Part shown: positions 8,844 through 18,150 of the stretch, one piece after another
Layout of the letters: every line of letters starts with the position of its first letter
Position numbering within the stretch: position 1 is the stretch's first letter
Origin: Longicatena caecimuris
GTDB lineage: Bacteria > Bacillota_I > Bacilli_A > Erysipelotrichales > Erysipelotrichaceae
DNA: 64,000 nucleotides
Direction: 5' to 3'
Assembly: GCF_004341945.1 (NCBI RefSeq)
Contig: NZ_SMBP01000017.1
Span: forward strand, 1 to 64,000
Made by a program: the position numbers and the translations under genes
Notes under the pieces: model-generated
Database searches by the model: none
Seen by the model: only the letters and a program-made list of their open reading frames with translations
Told to the model about the DNA's origin: nothing

Positions 8844-9455
8844 CTACCACATATCATCTGCTAAAGTAGACCATTGCAATTGAAAGTGAAAACCATTTTG
8901 GGTAGTATTTCCATTCAAATCCTCTTCATTAATCGCACAGAATGGTTTTGTTTCTTTTCCATATGTTAAATACACTTCAAGCAGGCTTTGATCAGTAACA
9001 GTATTAAAAGGAACCTCTGTATAAATATATACTGTCTTTTCTTCATTTGGTTGTATAATACCATCTTTAGCATTTCCTTCAACATGATAATTTGATACTG
9101 GATAATAGTTCTCATCCACCATAAAAACAGAGCCCTCTTTACAATTCAAAAAATTTTTTATATTAATACTGGAATTACTTTGATTGTTCACTTTCGCAAT
9201 TACACCTAATAATTCGCCATCGTTACTAGGGAAAAGATTTTTACCATTTTCTATTCTGAGATGTCCCCCATGTTCAGTTGCTGTAATATTTATGGTAACA
9301 TCTTTCATTATTTCAATATTTTTTGCTGTGCTAACTTTTTGAAAAGTAATATAATTTCCCAATTCATTTTTATTTCCCTCAGAGTTATCATTAGCGCAAC
9401 CTCCAGTAAAACATAAAATAAATGCACAAATCGAAATTAGAATACGCTTTTTCAT
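8844..9455 (-). CDS. Predicted lipoprotein with an Ig-like domain
   Basis: A 203-residue secreted protein. A lysine-rich start, a hydrophobic core and the lipobox FTGGC (cysteine at residue 20) predict lipid anchoring on the outer face of the membrane. The rest is beta-rich and resembles the DUF4352/DUF5067 Ig-like fold common in Firmicute lipoproteins, but I cannot assign a family with certainty. The function is unknown. The neighbouring genes share direction but have separate spacing, so no operon is evident. Confidence 0.6.
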   Translation of the reverse strand: MKKRILISICAFILCFTGGCANDNSEGNKNELGNYITFQKVSTAKNIEIMKDVTINITATEHGGHLRIENGKNLFPSNDGELLGVIAKVNNQSNSSINIKNFLNCKEGSVFMVDENYYPVSNYHVEGNAKDGIIQPNEEKTVYIYTEVPFNTVTDQSLLEVYLTYGKETKPFCAINEEDLNGNTTQNGFHFQLQWSTLADDMW

Positions 9456-9543
9456 ATATATCCGCCTTTCATGTACCTGTGTTATCCACGTTTCAGATAC
9501 TCCAAAACCACACCCTATATTAAATAGTGATAGTTTCTATAAA

Positions 9544-10044
9544 TTAATTTTCTTCATCGATAACATCACCAAACTTCTTTATATTCAGCCCTGTATCAAG
9601 AACAATTGCTTTCTCCCCGACTCCAAATTCAATAAGTAAATCACCATTCCATTTCATTGTTATCAAAGGCTGCATACCACATTCTAAGTAATGATTAAAT
9701 AGATTGTTTACTTTCATCCTTTGTATAATTTTAGGCTTAATTACATGAATAAAATGATCTCTTGACATTGCTTTCCAATGAAAAATTTTTTTGAAATCTT
9801 CATAACATTTTTGACATATCGTCGCATGCGGTTCATCAAGCAGACTATAACCTGCATGCCACGTATCCGGTAAATCACTTATCTCATCGGTACAAAAATC
9901 ACAATGGTCATGATCATTTAATTGACTTTTTTCTGAATAATTACGCCAATACAATGTTTTACCGTTCAGATATGATTCTTGTCCTTGCAATCTCCAATCA
10001 TCTTCAAGTAATTGGTTGTTTATGCTTTGCTTCAAATGTTCCAT
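9544..10044 (-). CDS. Hypothetical protein with a CxxC pair
   Basis: A 166-residue soluble protein with no recognised family. Two cysteine pairs, CDFC (about residue 50) and CQKC (about residue 78), separated by roughly 27 residues, suggest a small zinc ribbon in the middle of the protein. The start is taken at the ATG at 10044 with GGGAAG 9 bases upstream; an in-frame GTG three codons earlier is possible. Its neighbours are a lipoprotein gene and another unknown gene on the same strand. Confidence 0.5.
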   Translation of the reverse strand: MEHLKQSINNQLLEDDWRLQGQESYLNGKTLYWRNYSEKSQLNDHDHCDFCTDEISDLPDTWHAGYSLLDEPHATICQKCYEDFKKIFHWKAMSRDHFIHVIKPKIIQRMKVNNLFNHYLECGMQPLITMKWNGDLLIEFGVGEKAIVLDTGLNIKKFGDVIDEEN

Positions 10045-10133
10045 AAAGACCACTTCCCATTCTTACCACTACTACTTTATAATCTCAATGATTTAAGATA
10101 ATCTACTCCAGGTTAAATATTGAACAAAGCTTT

Positions 10134-10640
10134 CTATAGCATCCTAATGTCAAAGTTAAAATTATGCATTTCAAGCTGAGAAATAACGCCAGTTCCATTT
10201 CCCATTATAACTCCTCTAGGTGAAATACCCTCATCCATATCTGGCAATTCAATCACCTTATGAAAAAATTTTAAAATCTTTGACTGTACCAGTCTATCAT
10301 TTATATTTTTTGATAAAAGATAGAGCATAAGTTTTGAATAAACATAACACGAATCTGTATCATCACCATGATATTTTAACACTAATTGATGATACTCAGA
10401 TAATAATTCAGGAAAATAATCAAGAAAAAACATATTAAGATCACAATAATCAATTGGTGGAGTATCTATATACCTATATATTTGGTAATCATTCATTTGG
10501 AAAACATTTTCAGAATACATTATATGCATATTCTTTACATATTTTTGTACAAACTCTATTTCTACCCTAGTTCTTGTTAGCAAACTATTATGAAAATATT
10601 TGATAATGGATTCTGTTCTCCAATTTCTAAAGATTACCAC
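10134..10640 (-). CDS. Hypothetical acidic protein, probably 5'-truncated
   Basis: A 168-residue helical, acidic protein with a C-terminal segment after MDEGISPRGVIMGNG. I recognise no family; the size and composition are reminiscent of polymorphic-toxin immunity proteins, a weak guess. The frame opens with GTG at 10640 without any ribosome binding site, and this point coincides with the junction where the neighbouring FUSC gene on the opposite strand loses its 5' half. The gene therefore may lack its true start, or may start at an internal ATG near residue 39. Confidence 0.4.
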   Translation of the reverse strand: MVIFRNWRTESIIKYFHNSLLTRTRVEIEFVQKYVKNMHIMYSENVFQMNDYQIYRYIDTPPIDYCDLNMFFLDYFPELLSEYHQLVLKYHGDDTDSCYVYSKLMLYLLSKNINDRLVQSKILKFFHKVIELPDMDEGISPRGVIMGNGTGVISQLEMHNFNFDIRML

Positions 10641-12071
10641 GCAGAATCTTAGCCATGGTCGCCGGCGCGTTTTCCATCATTGCCTATCAATGGATCATGG
10701 GAAGGAAAAAAATAAAAAACAATGCGCAAGATATTCTTTGCGATATGATCCATCATATCAAGGAACAAATACAGCTCACTTTATCAGATGATATGCCCAA
10801 TGACAACTTGAATCATATGCATCATAAGCTCCATGCTTTAAGTAAGATTATTTATGATCGCCGTAAAAAGGTACTTTGCGTATCGGATGCAAGTTTTTCT
10901 TTGATTGATGCAGGCCGTGGCTTAGAGCATTTGAATGTATTGATACAGGAATTGGATACACCTTTACATGATCATGAGCGACTTCTCTTACAACAGATTG
11001 ATACACAGCTTTCTTCATTTGATGCCTTTATTCAAGGAAGTATCACTGAACTACCAAAGCTGGATGTTTGTGATTTTGATGATGACAAAAAGAATCACCT
11101 GTTTTATCACATTCTATTATATATTCGTGATCGCTTATTGCATATGAGTGATCCAGGCAGTCAAAAGCATTGGCAAAGATCCTCGCTTTCCTTAAAAAAC
11201 AGGCTGATCACTGCCTGCAATTTTAGTTCTGTGCGTTTTGTTTATGCTTTGCGTATTGCTCTTGTATTATCTTTGGCAACGCTGTTTGTACTATGGTTTT
11301 CATTACCACATGGGAAATGGCTTCTATTTACACTGGCTTCTGTTTCTCTTCCTTATGCTGATGATGTACCTGTCAAAATGAAGAAGCGTATCTTGGCAAC
11401 CTTGCTAGGCGATCTTGCCTCCGTTCTCATATACAGTTTGTTTGCTTCACCAATCAGCCGCATGGCTGCGATGATGTTATCCGGTTACGCTTCTTTCTAT
11501 TTTCATGACTATGCCGCAACCTTCACCTGTTCTACAATCGGTGCGCTTGGCGGTGCTGTATTTATGTCAGCCTTTGGTTTTCAAGCAAACTTCGATATGT
11601 TTATAATTCGATTAGGTTATATACTTGCCGGTGCAATACTTGCCTATATTGCTAACTGTATTATCTTCCCTTACACTCGTTTACAGGCAACCAAAGCACT
11701 TTGGCGTCGATATGAAGATGTCACTAATCTGTTAATTAGCATTTCAAAAGAAAAAGAACCTGATAGCTGTATCATCCAGGCGCATATGCTGGAAGAAAAA
11801 CTATCAAAAAATGCAGCTTTAGAAAATTGGGAAAATTTCCCTGAATATATGCGACAATGCCGCATAAAGGTATATCAGGCGCATCGTACACATATCGTTG
11901 ATCGTAAAGATGCAGCTATCTTTAGACCGGAATTTTTAGTGTGATGCTTTAAAAGAAGCCGAATATTATCGCTATCATATAGTAAGAAGTGTATTGGCAA
12001 CACGAATCTGGTTTTCTCGTATCAAATTTAATCCTATGCAGGATATAGCAAAGATAGCGGTTTTTCAATGA
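10631..12071 (+). pseudogene. FUSC/aromatic acid exporter family protein, 5'-truncated and frameshifted
   Basis: The open part encodes the second half of a FUSC-type membrane protein: a cytoplasmic helical domain, then a membrane bundle (about residues 190-345 of the 429-residue frame) and a C-terminal soluble tail. Full-length relatives carry another membrane bundle at the N-terminus, of which only one span (around VAGAFSIIAYQW) remains. In-frame coding runs upstream only to a stop at 10628-10630. At the other end the frame stops at 11942-11944, but the +1-shifted frame continues from 11943 with a plausible 42-residue tail to a stop at 12069. Both defects together indicate a pseudogene. The left junction marks an insertion or deletion boundary. 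Confidence 0.7.
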
Positions 12072-12078
12072 TGAAATA

Positions 12079-12123
12079 GAAAAAGAGTATGTAACCACCT
12101 AATGGATAAGATTACACACTCTT
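12079..12123 (-). terminator. Terminator of the beta-glucoside operon
   Basis: An 11-bp stem with one mismatch (12084-12094 with 12112-12122) is followed on the minus strand by five T. It lies just past the EIIA gene and ends the leftward operon. Confidence 0.7.
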
Positions 12124-12137
12124 CATCATTTTATAAT

Positions 12138-12620
12138 TTACAGTACTAAGCTTTCCATAGCATTCACAGTCATGTTTTGTTTAAACGCAATGGGTTCACC
12201 ACCTGGGTTCTGTGTAACAATCAGCATAACACTTACATCAAAACCTTTTACCTTCAAAGTGTCGAAATCAACATCAACAATTGGTTGACCCATTTTTATT
12301 TTCTCCCCTTGTTTCGCTAATACTGTGAATCCTTCACCATTTAATTCAACCGTATCAATACCGATATGTATCAATAATCCCATACCATTTTTCATCTTCA
12401 CGGCATATGCATGTCCTGTTGGATACATCACTTCTAAAACACCATCAGCTGGAGATAACAGTGTATCTTTTCCTTTTAATGGTTCTAAAGCGATTGTTTG
12501 CCCCATCATCTGCTGTGCAAAAACATCATCTTGCACCGTTTCGATTGGAAACAATTTACCGTTCAATGGTGAAACGATTTCTTTACTCTCTTTTTCTTCC
12601 CTTTTCTTTCTGAAAAACAT
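12138..12620 (-). CDS. PTS glucose/beta-glucoside family EIIA component
   Basis: A 160-residue cytosolic phosphocarrier of the glucose-type EIIA family. It accepts phosphate from HPr and passes it to EIIB. The active-site histidine lies in LIHIGIDTVEL (about residue 86), with the second conserved histidine in PTGHAYAV. It is a stand-alone protein, which fits the partner EIIBC gene at 15241 lacking a fused EIIA domain. It is the last gene of the operon, 81 bases after the 6-phospho-beta-glucosidase. It might also supply phosphate to other sugar permeases. Confidence 0.92.
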   Translation of the reverse strand: MFFRKKREEKESKEIVSPLNGKLFPIETVQDDVFAQQMMGQTIALEPLKGKDTLLSPADGVLEVMYPTGHAYAVKMKNGMGLLIHIGIDTVELNGEGFTVLAKQGEKIKMGQPIVDVDFDTLKVKGFDVSVMLIVTQNPGGEPIAFKQNMTVNAMESLVL

Positions 12621-12701
12621 ATTGATTCCTCACTTTTCATATCTTATATATCTTGACATAAGTAATTATATTAAGAATTCATTTAAATTTAAAGTTATTT
12701 T

Positions 12702-14162
12702 TTAATCGCTTAAATCTTCTCCATTGCTTTGGATAACTTTTTTGAACCAATAAAAACTATCCTTTTTATATCTTTTCAAAGTACCTTTACCACGATCATC
12801 CATATCGACATAAATAAAACCGTAACGTTTTTTCATTTCTCCCGTAGATGCAGAAACAATATCAATGCATCCCCACATTGTATAGGCAAGAATATCTACA
12901 CCATCTTCCACCGCTTTTGCCATTGCCTGAATATGCTGTCTTAAGTAATCAATACGATAGCTATCATGAACGGTATCGTTTTCAAGCTTGTCATTAGCGC
13001 CTAAACCATTTTCCACTACCATCAAAGGCACTTTATAACGATTATATGTTTCATTTAGGTAATAGCGAAGTCCTTCCGGATCAATTTGCCAGCCCCATTC
13101 GGAAGCCTTTAAATATGGATTTTTGGCAGTTGAGAAAATACTTTTGTTTTTCTCTAAAATTTCTTTATCCGCAGTACCGCAGCCGGACATATAATAAGAG
13201 AATGCATAATAATCTACCACACCTTCTTTAAGGATAGCATCATCCTCAGGCAATGTATGAATAGTTGCCTGTAAATCTTTTAAGTAAGACTTAGTAAAAG
13301 GTGCATATTCACCTCTAACCATGACATCACCACAATAATAGTTGGTTCTTTGTTGCACTTCCCACGCCTTCATGACATCTTCCGGTTTGCAAGTGTATGG
13401 ATAAACGACATTGCTGGCAATCATACAACCAAATTTAAAATTCGGGTTTATCTTGCGCCCTTCAATTACCGTTTTTGCAGAAGCGATAAATTGATGATGC
13501 ATGCCATTTACAATAAGATTTGCATCATTAGGTGTGATTTTATCTCCTTTGCCAAAGAATAGTTTTTCTTCTTTTGGCATCATACCTAGTGACATGGTAA
13601 CACCGCCACCCATCAAAGGTGTGTTGATTTCATTAAAGGTTAACCAATAGGTTACCAAATCTTTATATTCCTCCATAATCGTTTTGGTATATGTAACAAA
13701 GCAATCAATCGTTCTTCGATCTTCCCATCCATTCCACTTCTTTGTTAAATGATAAGGAAATTCATAATGTGACATTGTAACTAACGGTTCAATACCATAC
13801 TTTCTACATAGTTCTAAAACTGAGCGGTAATGATCTAAACCTTTTTGATTAGGCTTTTGATCATCTCCATTTGGAAAAATACGTGTCCAATTGATAGACA
13901 AACGATACATCTTAAATCCCATCTCTGCAAAGAGTTTTATATCTTCTTCATATTGATTATAATGATTAACTGCAAAATGAGATGGATAAATCGATCCTTC
14001 TTCTATTTCTTTTGTAAATCTTCGTGGGGAATCAACTTTACCGACCGTAAAATGATCGGCACAGGATTCTCCTTTACCATCCTGTTTCCACGCACCTTCA
14101 CATTGGTTTGATGCCGTAGCCCCTCCCCAATAAAAATCTTCTCTAAATACACTCTTTTTCAT
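12702..14162 (-). CDS. 6-phospho-beta-glucosidase, glycoside hydrolase family 1
   Basis: A 486-residue cytosolic enzyme that splits phosphorylated beta-glucosides (cellobiose-6-P, arbutin-P, salicin-P) delivered by the PTS. GH1 signatures are present: FYWGGATASNQCEG at the N-terminus, the acid/base glutamate in TFNEIN (about residue 179) and the nucleophile glutamate in VVENGLG (about 384). The length is typical for the family. AAAGGAG precedes the ATG. It lies 11 bases after the unknown 350-residue gene and shares the operon with the PTS components. Confidence 0.95.
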   Translation of the reverse strand: MKKSVFREDFYWGGATASNQCEGAWKQDGKGESCADHFTVGKVDSPRRFTKEIEEGSIYPSHFAVNHYNQYEEDIKLFAEMGFKMYRLSINWTRIFPNGDDQKPNQKGLDHYRSVLELCRKYGIEPLVTMSHYEFPYHLTKKWNGWEDRRTIDCFVTYTKTIMEEYKDLVTYWLTFNEINTPLMGGGVTMSLGMMPKEEKLFFGKGDKITPNDANLIVNGMHHQFIASAKTVIEGRKINPNFKFGCMIASNVVYPYTCKPEDVMKAWEVQQRTNYYCGDVMVRGEYAPFTKSYLKDLQATIHTLPEDDAILKEGVVDYYAFSYYMSGCGTADKEILEKNKSIFSTAKNPYLKASEWGWQIDPEGLRYYLNETYNRYKVPLMVVENGLGANDKLENDTVHDSYRIDYLRQHIQAMAKAVEDGVDILAYTMWGCIDIVSASTGEMKKRYGFIYVDMDDRGKGTLKRYKKDSFYWFKKVIQSNGEDLSD

Positions 14163-14173
14163 ATAAGTCTCCT

Positions 14174-15226
14174 TTACTTCACATCAAAGCCTAATTCTTT
14201 TAGCTTAACATCATAAGCCTCCATATTTTCACCAAAGGTTAAATATACACGATGACGGTATGGTATTTTTCCTTCATACCATGTACCAAAAATTTGTGAC
14301 TGCCCATGCTTTTCCACACGTGGTTTTGGTGTAAATCCTTTGCATCCCCATTTCCCTTCGAAATGAAATTCTTTTCCACAGAATCTAAAGATTGCATCTT
14401 TAAATACACATGTACCATCATTAACATATGGTAAATGCTCCCATTCTGCTTCCATTGTGACATGATCGGTTAAAATCGGCTCTTCTCCATCAATATAATA
14501 GTAAGCAAAAATCTTTCCTGAAAATTCAAGACTTATCAGCGCCTGTTCTCTGCGTCCATCTTCACGAATTCCCATCATATTCATATAAACATAGCCGAAG
14601 TTGTTCGTTATGCCATCAAAGCCATTGATTTCTGTCGGAATAAATAGGCGATCATGTTCACCTAATCCAAAGATTGGTTTACCTTCATATACTCCACTAA
14701 CCGTAGCAGGACGTATAATCGTTGCGACATGATTGTACATAGATTGATGTTCAAAAATCGTCTTAGGCCATCCTTCTCCTTTTATGGAAAATACATTTCC
14801 TTCCTTTGCGGTAAAATAATCTTCATTAAACTTTAACTGTGAGAATGGTTCTTTTGATTCAAAGCCATACATGCCATCCTCAAATTCGTGATATTCACTT
14901 ATTTTTGTTCCTGCTTGCGCAATTTCTTCTTCATGATATACCCCTTTTTGTACATCAAGGTATGTATCACCTAATTCTACGATATCGCCAAAGCGATATT
15001 GATTTTTAATCATATCCGTATGGCGAATATAAAGCATTGGTTTTTGAGTAACATCTCCATTTGGAAATACCATAGCGATAATATCCGCCAAAGATAAGAT
15101 AGAATGCCCATCATAATCGTTATCGAATACTTCCGGTCTTTTAGTTGCTAAGTCTTTGTTGTTTACATCTTTTATAGTTGCATATAAAGGCTGATCCTTG
15201 TGATTTATAAATTCTACTTTTGTCAT
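14174..15226 (-). CDS. Unknown 350-residue protein of the beta-glucoside operon
   Basis: A soluble protein without signal peptide or membrane span. I recognise no family. It is aromatic-rich and beta-type, with many glycine turns (for example IFGLGEHDRLF and YVYMNMMGIREDG), suggesting a beta-barrel or lipocalin-like fold reminiscent of carotenoid hydratase-like proteins; this is only an impression. It is placed between the PTS permease and the phospho-glucosidase, 14 and 11 bases away, so it is surely co-transcribed and probably acts on the same sugar or its aglycone. AGGTG precedes the ATG. Confidence 0.75.
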   Translation of the reverse strand: MTKVEFINHKDQPLYATIKDVNNKDLATKRPEVFDNDYDGHSILSLADIIAMVFPNGDVTQKPMLYIRHTDMIKNQYRFGDIVELGDTYLDVQKGVYHEEEIAQAGTKISEYHEFEDGMYGFESKEPFSQLKFNEDYFTAKEGNVFSIKGEGWPKTIFEHQSMYNHVATIIRPATVSGVYEGKPIFGLGEHDRLFIPTEINGFDGITNNFGYVYMNMMGIREDGRREQALISLEFSGKIFAYYYIDGEEPILTDHVTMEAEWEHLPYVNDGTCVFKDAIFRFCGKEFHFEGKWGCKGFTPKPRVEKHGQSQIFGTWYEGKIPYRHRVYLTFGENMEAYDVKLKELGFDVK

Positions 15227-15240
15227 TTTCTACACCTCAT

Positions 15241-16638
15241 TTATTGTTCATCAAATTTTGCAAAAAAGTTTACACCTAAAGCCGCCATCAAACAGCAACC
15301 CAATGCAATAATGGTTCCTGCCACAACATTAAATGTTGATCCAACACTGAAATACGGTACTACGGATAAAATGTTAACAGATGCCATCAATGCACATTTA
15401 ATATTAAATACAGCTAGCAGTAATCCTCCGATAGCGTTGCATATAACCAATACCAGGATGGATGTTTTAGATTTTAAACAAACTCCATAGAGCGATGGTT
15501 CGGTAATACCCGCTACAAAGCCAGATACAAAATATCCCATCGGAATATCTTTATTCTTTTTGAATTTAAACGCTGCGCCCAATGCCATACCATAAATAAT
15601 AAAGGAAGTAATTACTCCAGCCGGTAAAACAAATGCTTCAAAACCAATTGGAGCAGCAGCTGTAACAGCCGCAACATAGGTAGTCACATGCAATCCAAAT
15701 AAAATCATAAACGGATTTAATGCCGTATAGATCGTTAAAGCAATAATTCGAATTGGTGCTGCTGCGTTTGCACAATACATAAAGAAATCACTCAACAACT
15801 GACTCAAATAAGAACCTAATGGTGCACAGAATACAAACATCACAATAGCCATGATCATGACATTTAGTATTGGTACGATTAATGAAGCTATCATGGTCGG
15901 TGTATATTTTGTGAGGAACTTATTTACATATTTAAAGATCCATACACCAATCAGTACCGGTAAAAACTGTTGTGAATAATTGGATACAGGAACATTGATA
16001 CCAAAGAAACTAATAGACTCTCTCACACCGACAAGAGCCATAAAACTCGGTGTAATAATCATTGCCCCTAAGAAGATACCCCACATAGGATTTACCTTTA
16101 ACTGCTTTGCCGCTGTATAGCCAATATACAGTGGGAAGAAATAGAATAATGCTTCAAAAAAGAAGTTACAGGTAATAAAGAAATCAGATTTATTTGATAT
16201 TACATTGAACATATCAGGTCCTAGTAAGGTTACTACCGTTTTCCAAATAGATGCACCAATCAATATAGGGATGATAGGAGCGACAGAGTTCATGATATAG
16301 GTAATTACGACATCAAATAACCACTTAAAAGAAAATTTACGTTTTTCTTTCACATCATCCAAATTTTCTTTAATTTCATCCTTTTTATCCAATTCTGCCA
16401 TATTGCATAATTCATCATAAACCAAGGATACATTTGGTCCAATGATGACCTGAAAACTGGTTCCAGCTTTTTTAATACCAAGAACACCATTTACTTTTTT
16501 TAATTCTTCTTCATTTACTTTTGTTTGATCTTGCAATTCAAATCTTAGACGGGTAGCGCAATGAAATACAGAAATAATGTTTTCTTTACCGCCTATCTTT
16601 TGAAGCACATCTTGTGCTAGTGTTTTATTTTTATCCAT
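15241..16638 (-). CDS. PTS beta-glucoside-type transporter subunit EIIBC
   Basis: A 465-residue membrane permease that imports and phosphorylates a beta-glucoside. The N-terminal EIIB domain carries the phosphorylated cysteine in FHCATRLRF (residue 27); a charged linker (about 80-105) leads to the EIIC domain with about ten spans. The C-terminal EIIA domain usual in BglF/BglP is missing and is encoded separately at 12138. The start is unusual: the only good ribosome binding site (AAAGGAG, near 16678-16684) is 38 bases upstream of the ATG, with a small hairpin between them. Confidence 0.92.
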   Translation of the reverse strand: MDKNKTLAQDVLQKIGGKENIISVFHCATRLRFELQDQTKVNEEELKKVNGVLGIKKAGTSFQVIIGPNVSLVYDELCNMAELDKKDEIKENLDDVKEKRKFSFKWLFDVVITYIMNSVAPIIPILIGASIWKTVVTLLGPDMFNVISNKSDFFITCNFFFEALFYFFPLYIGYTAAKQLKVNPMWGIFLGAMIITPSFMALVGVRESISFFGINVPVSNYSQQFLPVLIGVWIFKYVNKFLTKYTPTMIASLIVPILNVMIMAIVMFVFCAPLGSYLSQLLSDFFMYCANAAAPIRIIALTIYTALNPFMILFGLHVTTYVAAVTAAAPIGFEAFVLPAGVITSFIIYGMALGAAFKFKKNKDIPMGYFVSGFVAGITEPSLYGVCLKSKTSILVLVICNAIGGLLLAVFNIKCALMASVNILSVVPYFSVGSTFNVVAGTIIALGCCLMAALGVNFFAKFDEQ

Positions 16639-16805
16639 ATAAATTTTATTTTAATTAGAACATTTTCTAATATTTTCTCCTTTCCTAAAATCATTCATCT
16701 ATATCCTTTTCTCTTATCTTATTTTTTAAATATTCTATAAGCCGGCCGTAACTATATAGAATTTCTTTTTATCCTCTCCTTTCCTTTATTTTTATATTTA
16801 ACCAT
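16639..16805 (-). promoter_or_regulatory. bglG-EIIBC intergenic region with two hairpins
   Basis: One 8-bp hairpin (16732-16739 with 16755-16762, GC-rich loop) has no T-tract and may be an RNA processing or stability element. A second, a 7-bp stem with an AATG loop (16654-16671), sits between AAAGGAG and the EIIBC start codon. No clear promoter is seen. Confidence 0.4.
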
Positions 16806-17645
16806 TCATTTTTTCGTAAATATCTGTACGAGATGAATCATTAAATATAATTTTTCTTCATCATTCAATTTATAATTCATACAAGCATCAATATAATTGC
16901 TGATTTTTTGAACAACTTGCCAAACTTGTGGATATTTATCCGTTAACGTATCTAAAATGCCATTTTCATTTTGTACATCCAATACAACATGCAATTGTAT
17001 GTTTTCGATTAAAAATCGTAGGTGCATCACAAAGCGGTTATAATGATAATCATTTGTATTACCAAATGCTATATTGAAATCACTTGCCACTATGTCACAA
17101 ATATCTTCAATATAACCAGTCATTTGATATGTCTTATGCATATCATTTGATTTCTCTGCATTTACGATATGCAATGTAATAAAATTGGCTTCATCTTCAT
17201 CTATTTTATATGGCATTTTTTCATTCAACAACTTCACTGCATGGACTGCTATTTTATATTCATCGGGATATACTCTCGGTAAATCCCATAAAATAGAATT
17301 ATCAAATGATATATTTTGTTGCAGGCGATCCACTAAATTATTGACATGGTCCAATAATGTTACATATAACGCATCACTTAATTCTGTTTTGGACTTTTCT
17401 TTAATCATCGAAGTTACATCAATGCAGGCATCTATCAATTGTTTATCAATCTCTGTAAACATTTGGTTGAATCTTCTGATCAAAGAGATGTCTTCTAAGA
17501 CAAATCGTTTTTCTATTTTGGTTTCATCTACTTCATCACCGGGTCTTTTTTTATAACCGATAGATAAACCTTTTAACATAATTTCTTGATTTTCAGAAGT
17601 ACGTATTGACACCATATTGTTGTTGATCACTTTATAGATTTGCAT
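16806..17645 (-). CDS. bglG: BglG/LicT family transcriptional antiterminator
   Basis: A 279-residue RNA-binding antiterminator. The N-terminal 55 or so residues (MQIYKVINNNMVSIR) form the CAT domain that binds the RAT hairpin; two PRD domains follow (about 65-170 and 175-279), with histidines such as those in FITLHIVN and LMIHLVQ that are phosphorylated by the PTS. Binding to the leader RNA prevents termination when the sugar is being transported. I start at 17645, with AAAGGAGG just upstream. It heads the operon and lies directly downstream of a RAT/terminator leader, so it controls its own synthesis. Confidence 0.93.
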   Translation of the reverse strand: MQIYKVINNNMVSIRTSENQEIMLKGLSIGYKKRPGDEVDETKIEKRFVLEDISLIRRFNQMFTEIDKQLIDACIDVTSMIKEKSKTELSDALYVTLLDHVNNLVDRLQQNISFDNSILWDLPRVYPDEYKIAVHAVKLLNEKMPYKIDEDEANFITLHIVNAEKSNDMHKTYQMTGYIEDICDIVASDFNIAFGNTNDYHYNRFVMHLRFLIENIQLHVVLDVQNENGILDTLTDKYPQVWQVVQKISNYIDACMNYKLNDEEKLYLMIHLVQIFTKK

Positions 17646-17667
17646 GATATAACCTCCTTTTGCGTAC

Positions 17668-17738
17668 AAAAAAAGCAAGACGGATACAACAAAATATATG
17701 TTGTAAACAGGTCTTGCTTAACTTAATAATCACATCAC
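17668..17738 (-). promoter_or_regulatory. RAT antiterminator and overlapping terminator
   Basis: The terminator has a 9-bp stem AAGCAAGAC/GTCTTGCTT (17711-17719 with 17673-17681) with an inner hairpin and a T-tract on the minus strand. Just upstream and overlapping its first arm, 17709-17738 ends in AGCAAGACC, resembling the 3' half of RAT sequences (GGCAAAACC). Such overlap makes the two structures exclusive, as in licT and sacY leaders. Confidence 0.7.
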
Positions 17739-17800
17739 CATCATTACATTTATAAATTACCATAAAAATTTTTATAATGCAATAGCTAATTTAATTTTTC

Positions 17801-17814
17801 TGTAAGCGCTTATT
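17801..17814 (-). promoter_or_regulatory. cre-like CcpA operator
   Basis: TGTAAGCGCTTATT on the plus strand agrees with the cre consensus TGWAANCGNTNWCA at 12 of 14 positions. It lies just upstream of a possible promoter (TTGCAT, 17777-17782), suggesting catabolite control of the beta-glucoside operon. Confidence 0.55.
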
Positions 17815-18150
17815 ATTTTTTAGCTATTATATTGGTATTTTTTGTTTTAATTTCTAATTATTGTAAATTATTCAGTGATTAGCATGATCTTTCATACGGC
17901 TTATGTATATCTATATAATACTTTTATAACAGTCATTATACTCATACATCTATGTTTCACCACCTTTTTTCACAGGTATTCCCTTTCATACTTTTCATCA
18001 AAAAAATCATATAATGATAGCTTGATTAAATTTGTTATTTCCTCTGTATTAAGTGTTTTATCTGCCATACTCATTTTTCTATTATTGTATCTTTTACCAT
18101 TTGGCAACCTAAGATTTTATTATTTTCTATGGAAACCAGATTAATAATTC

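Noticed and set aside
17875-18144. 89-codon frame on the plus strand upstream of the GNAT gene
   Set aside because: It lacks a ribosome binding site, and its phenylalanine/tyrosine-rich translation is what AT-rich noncoding DNA gives.
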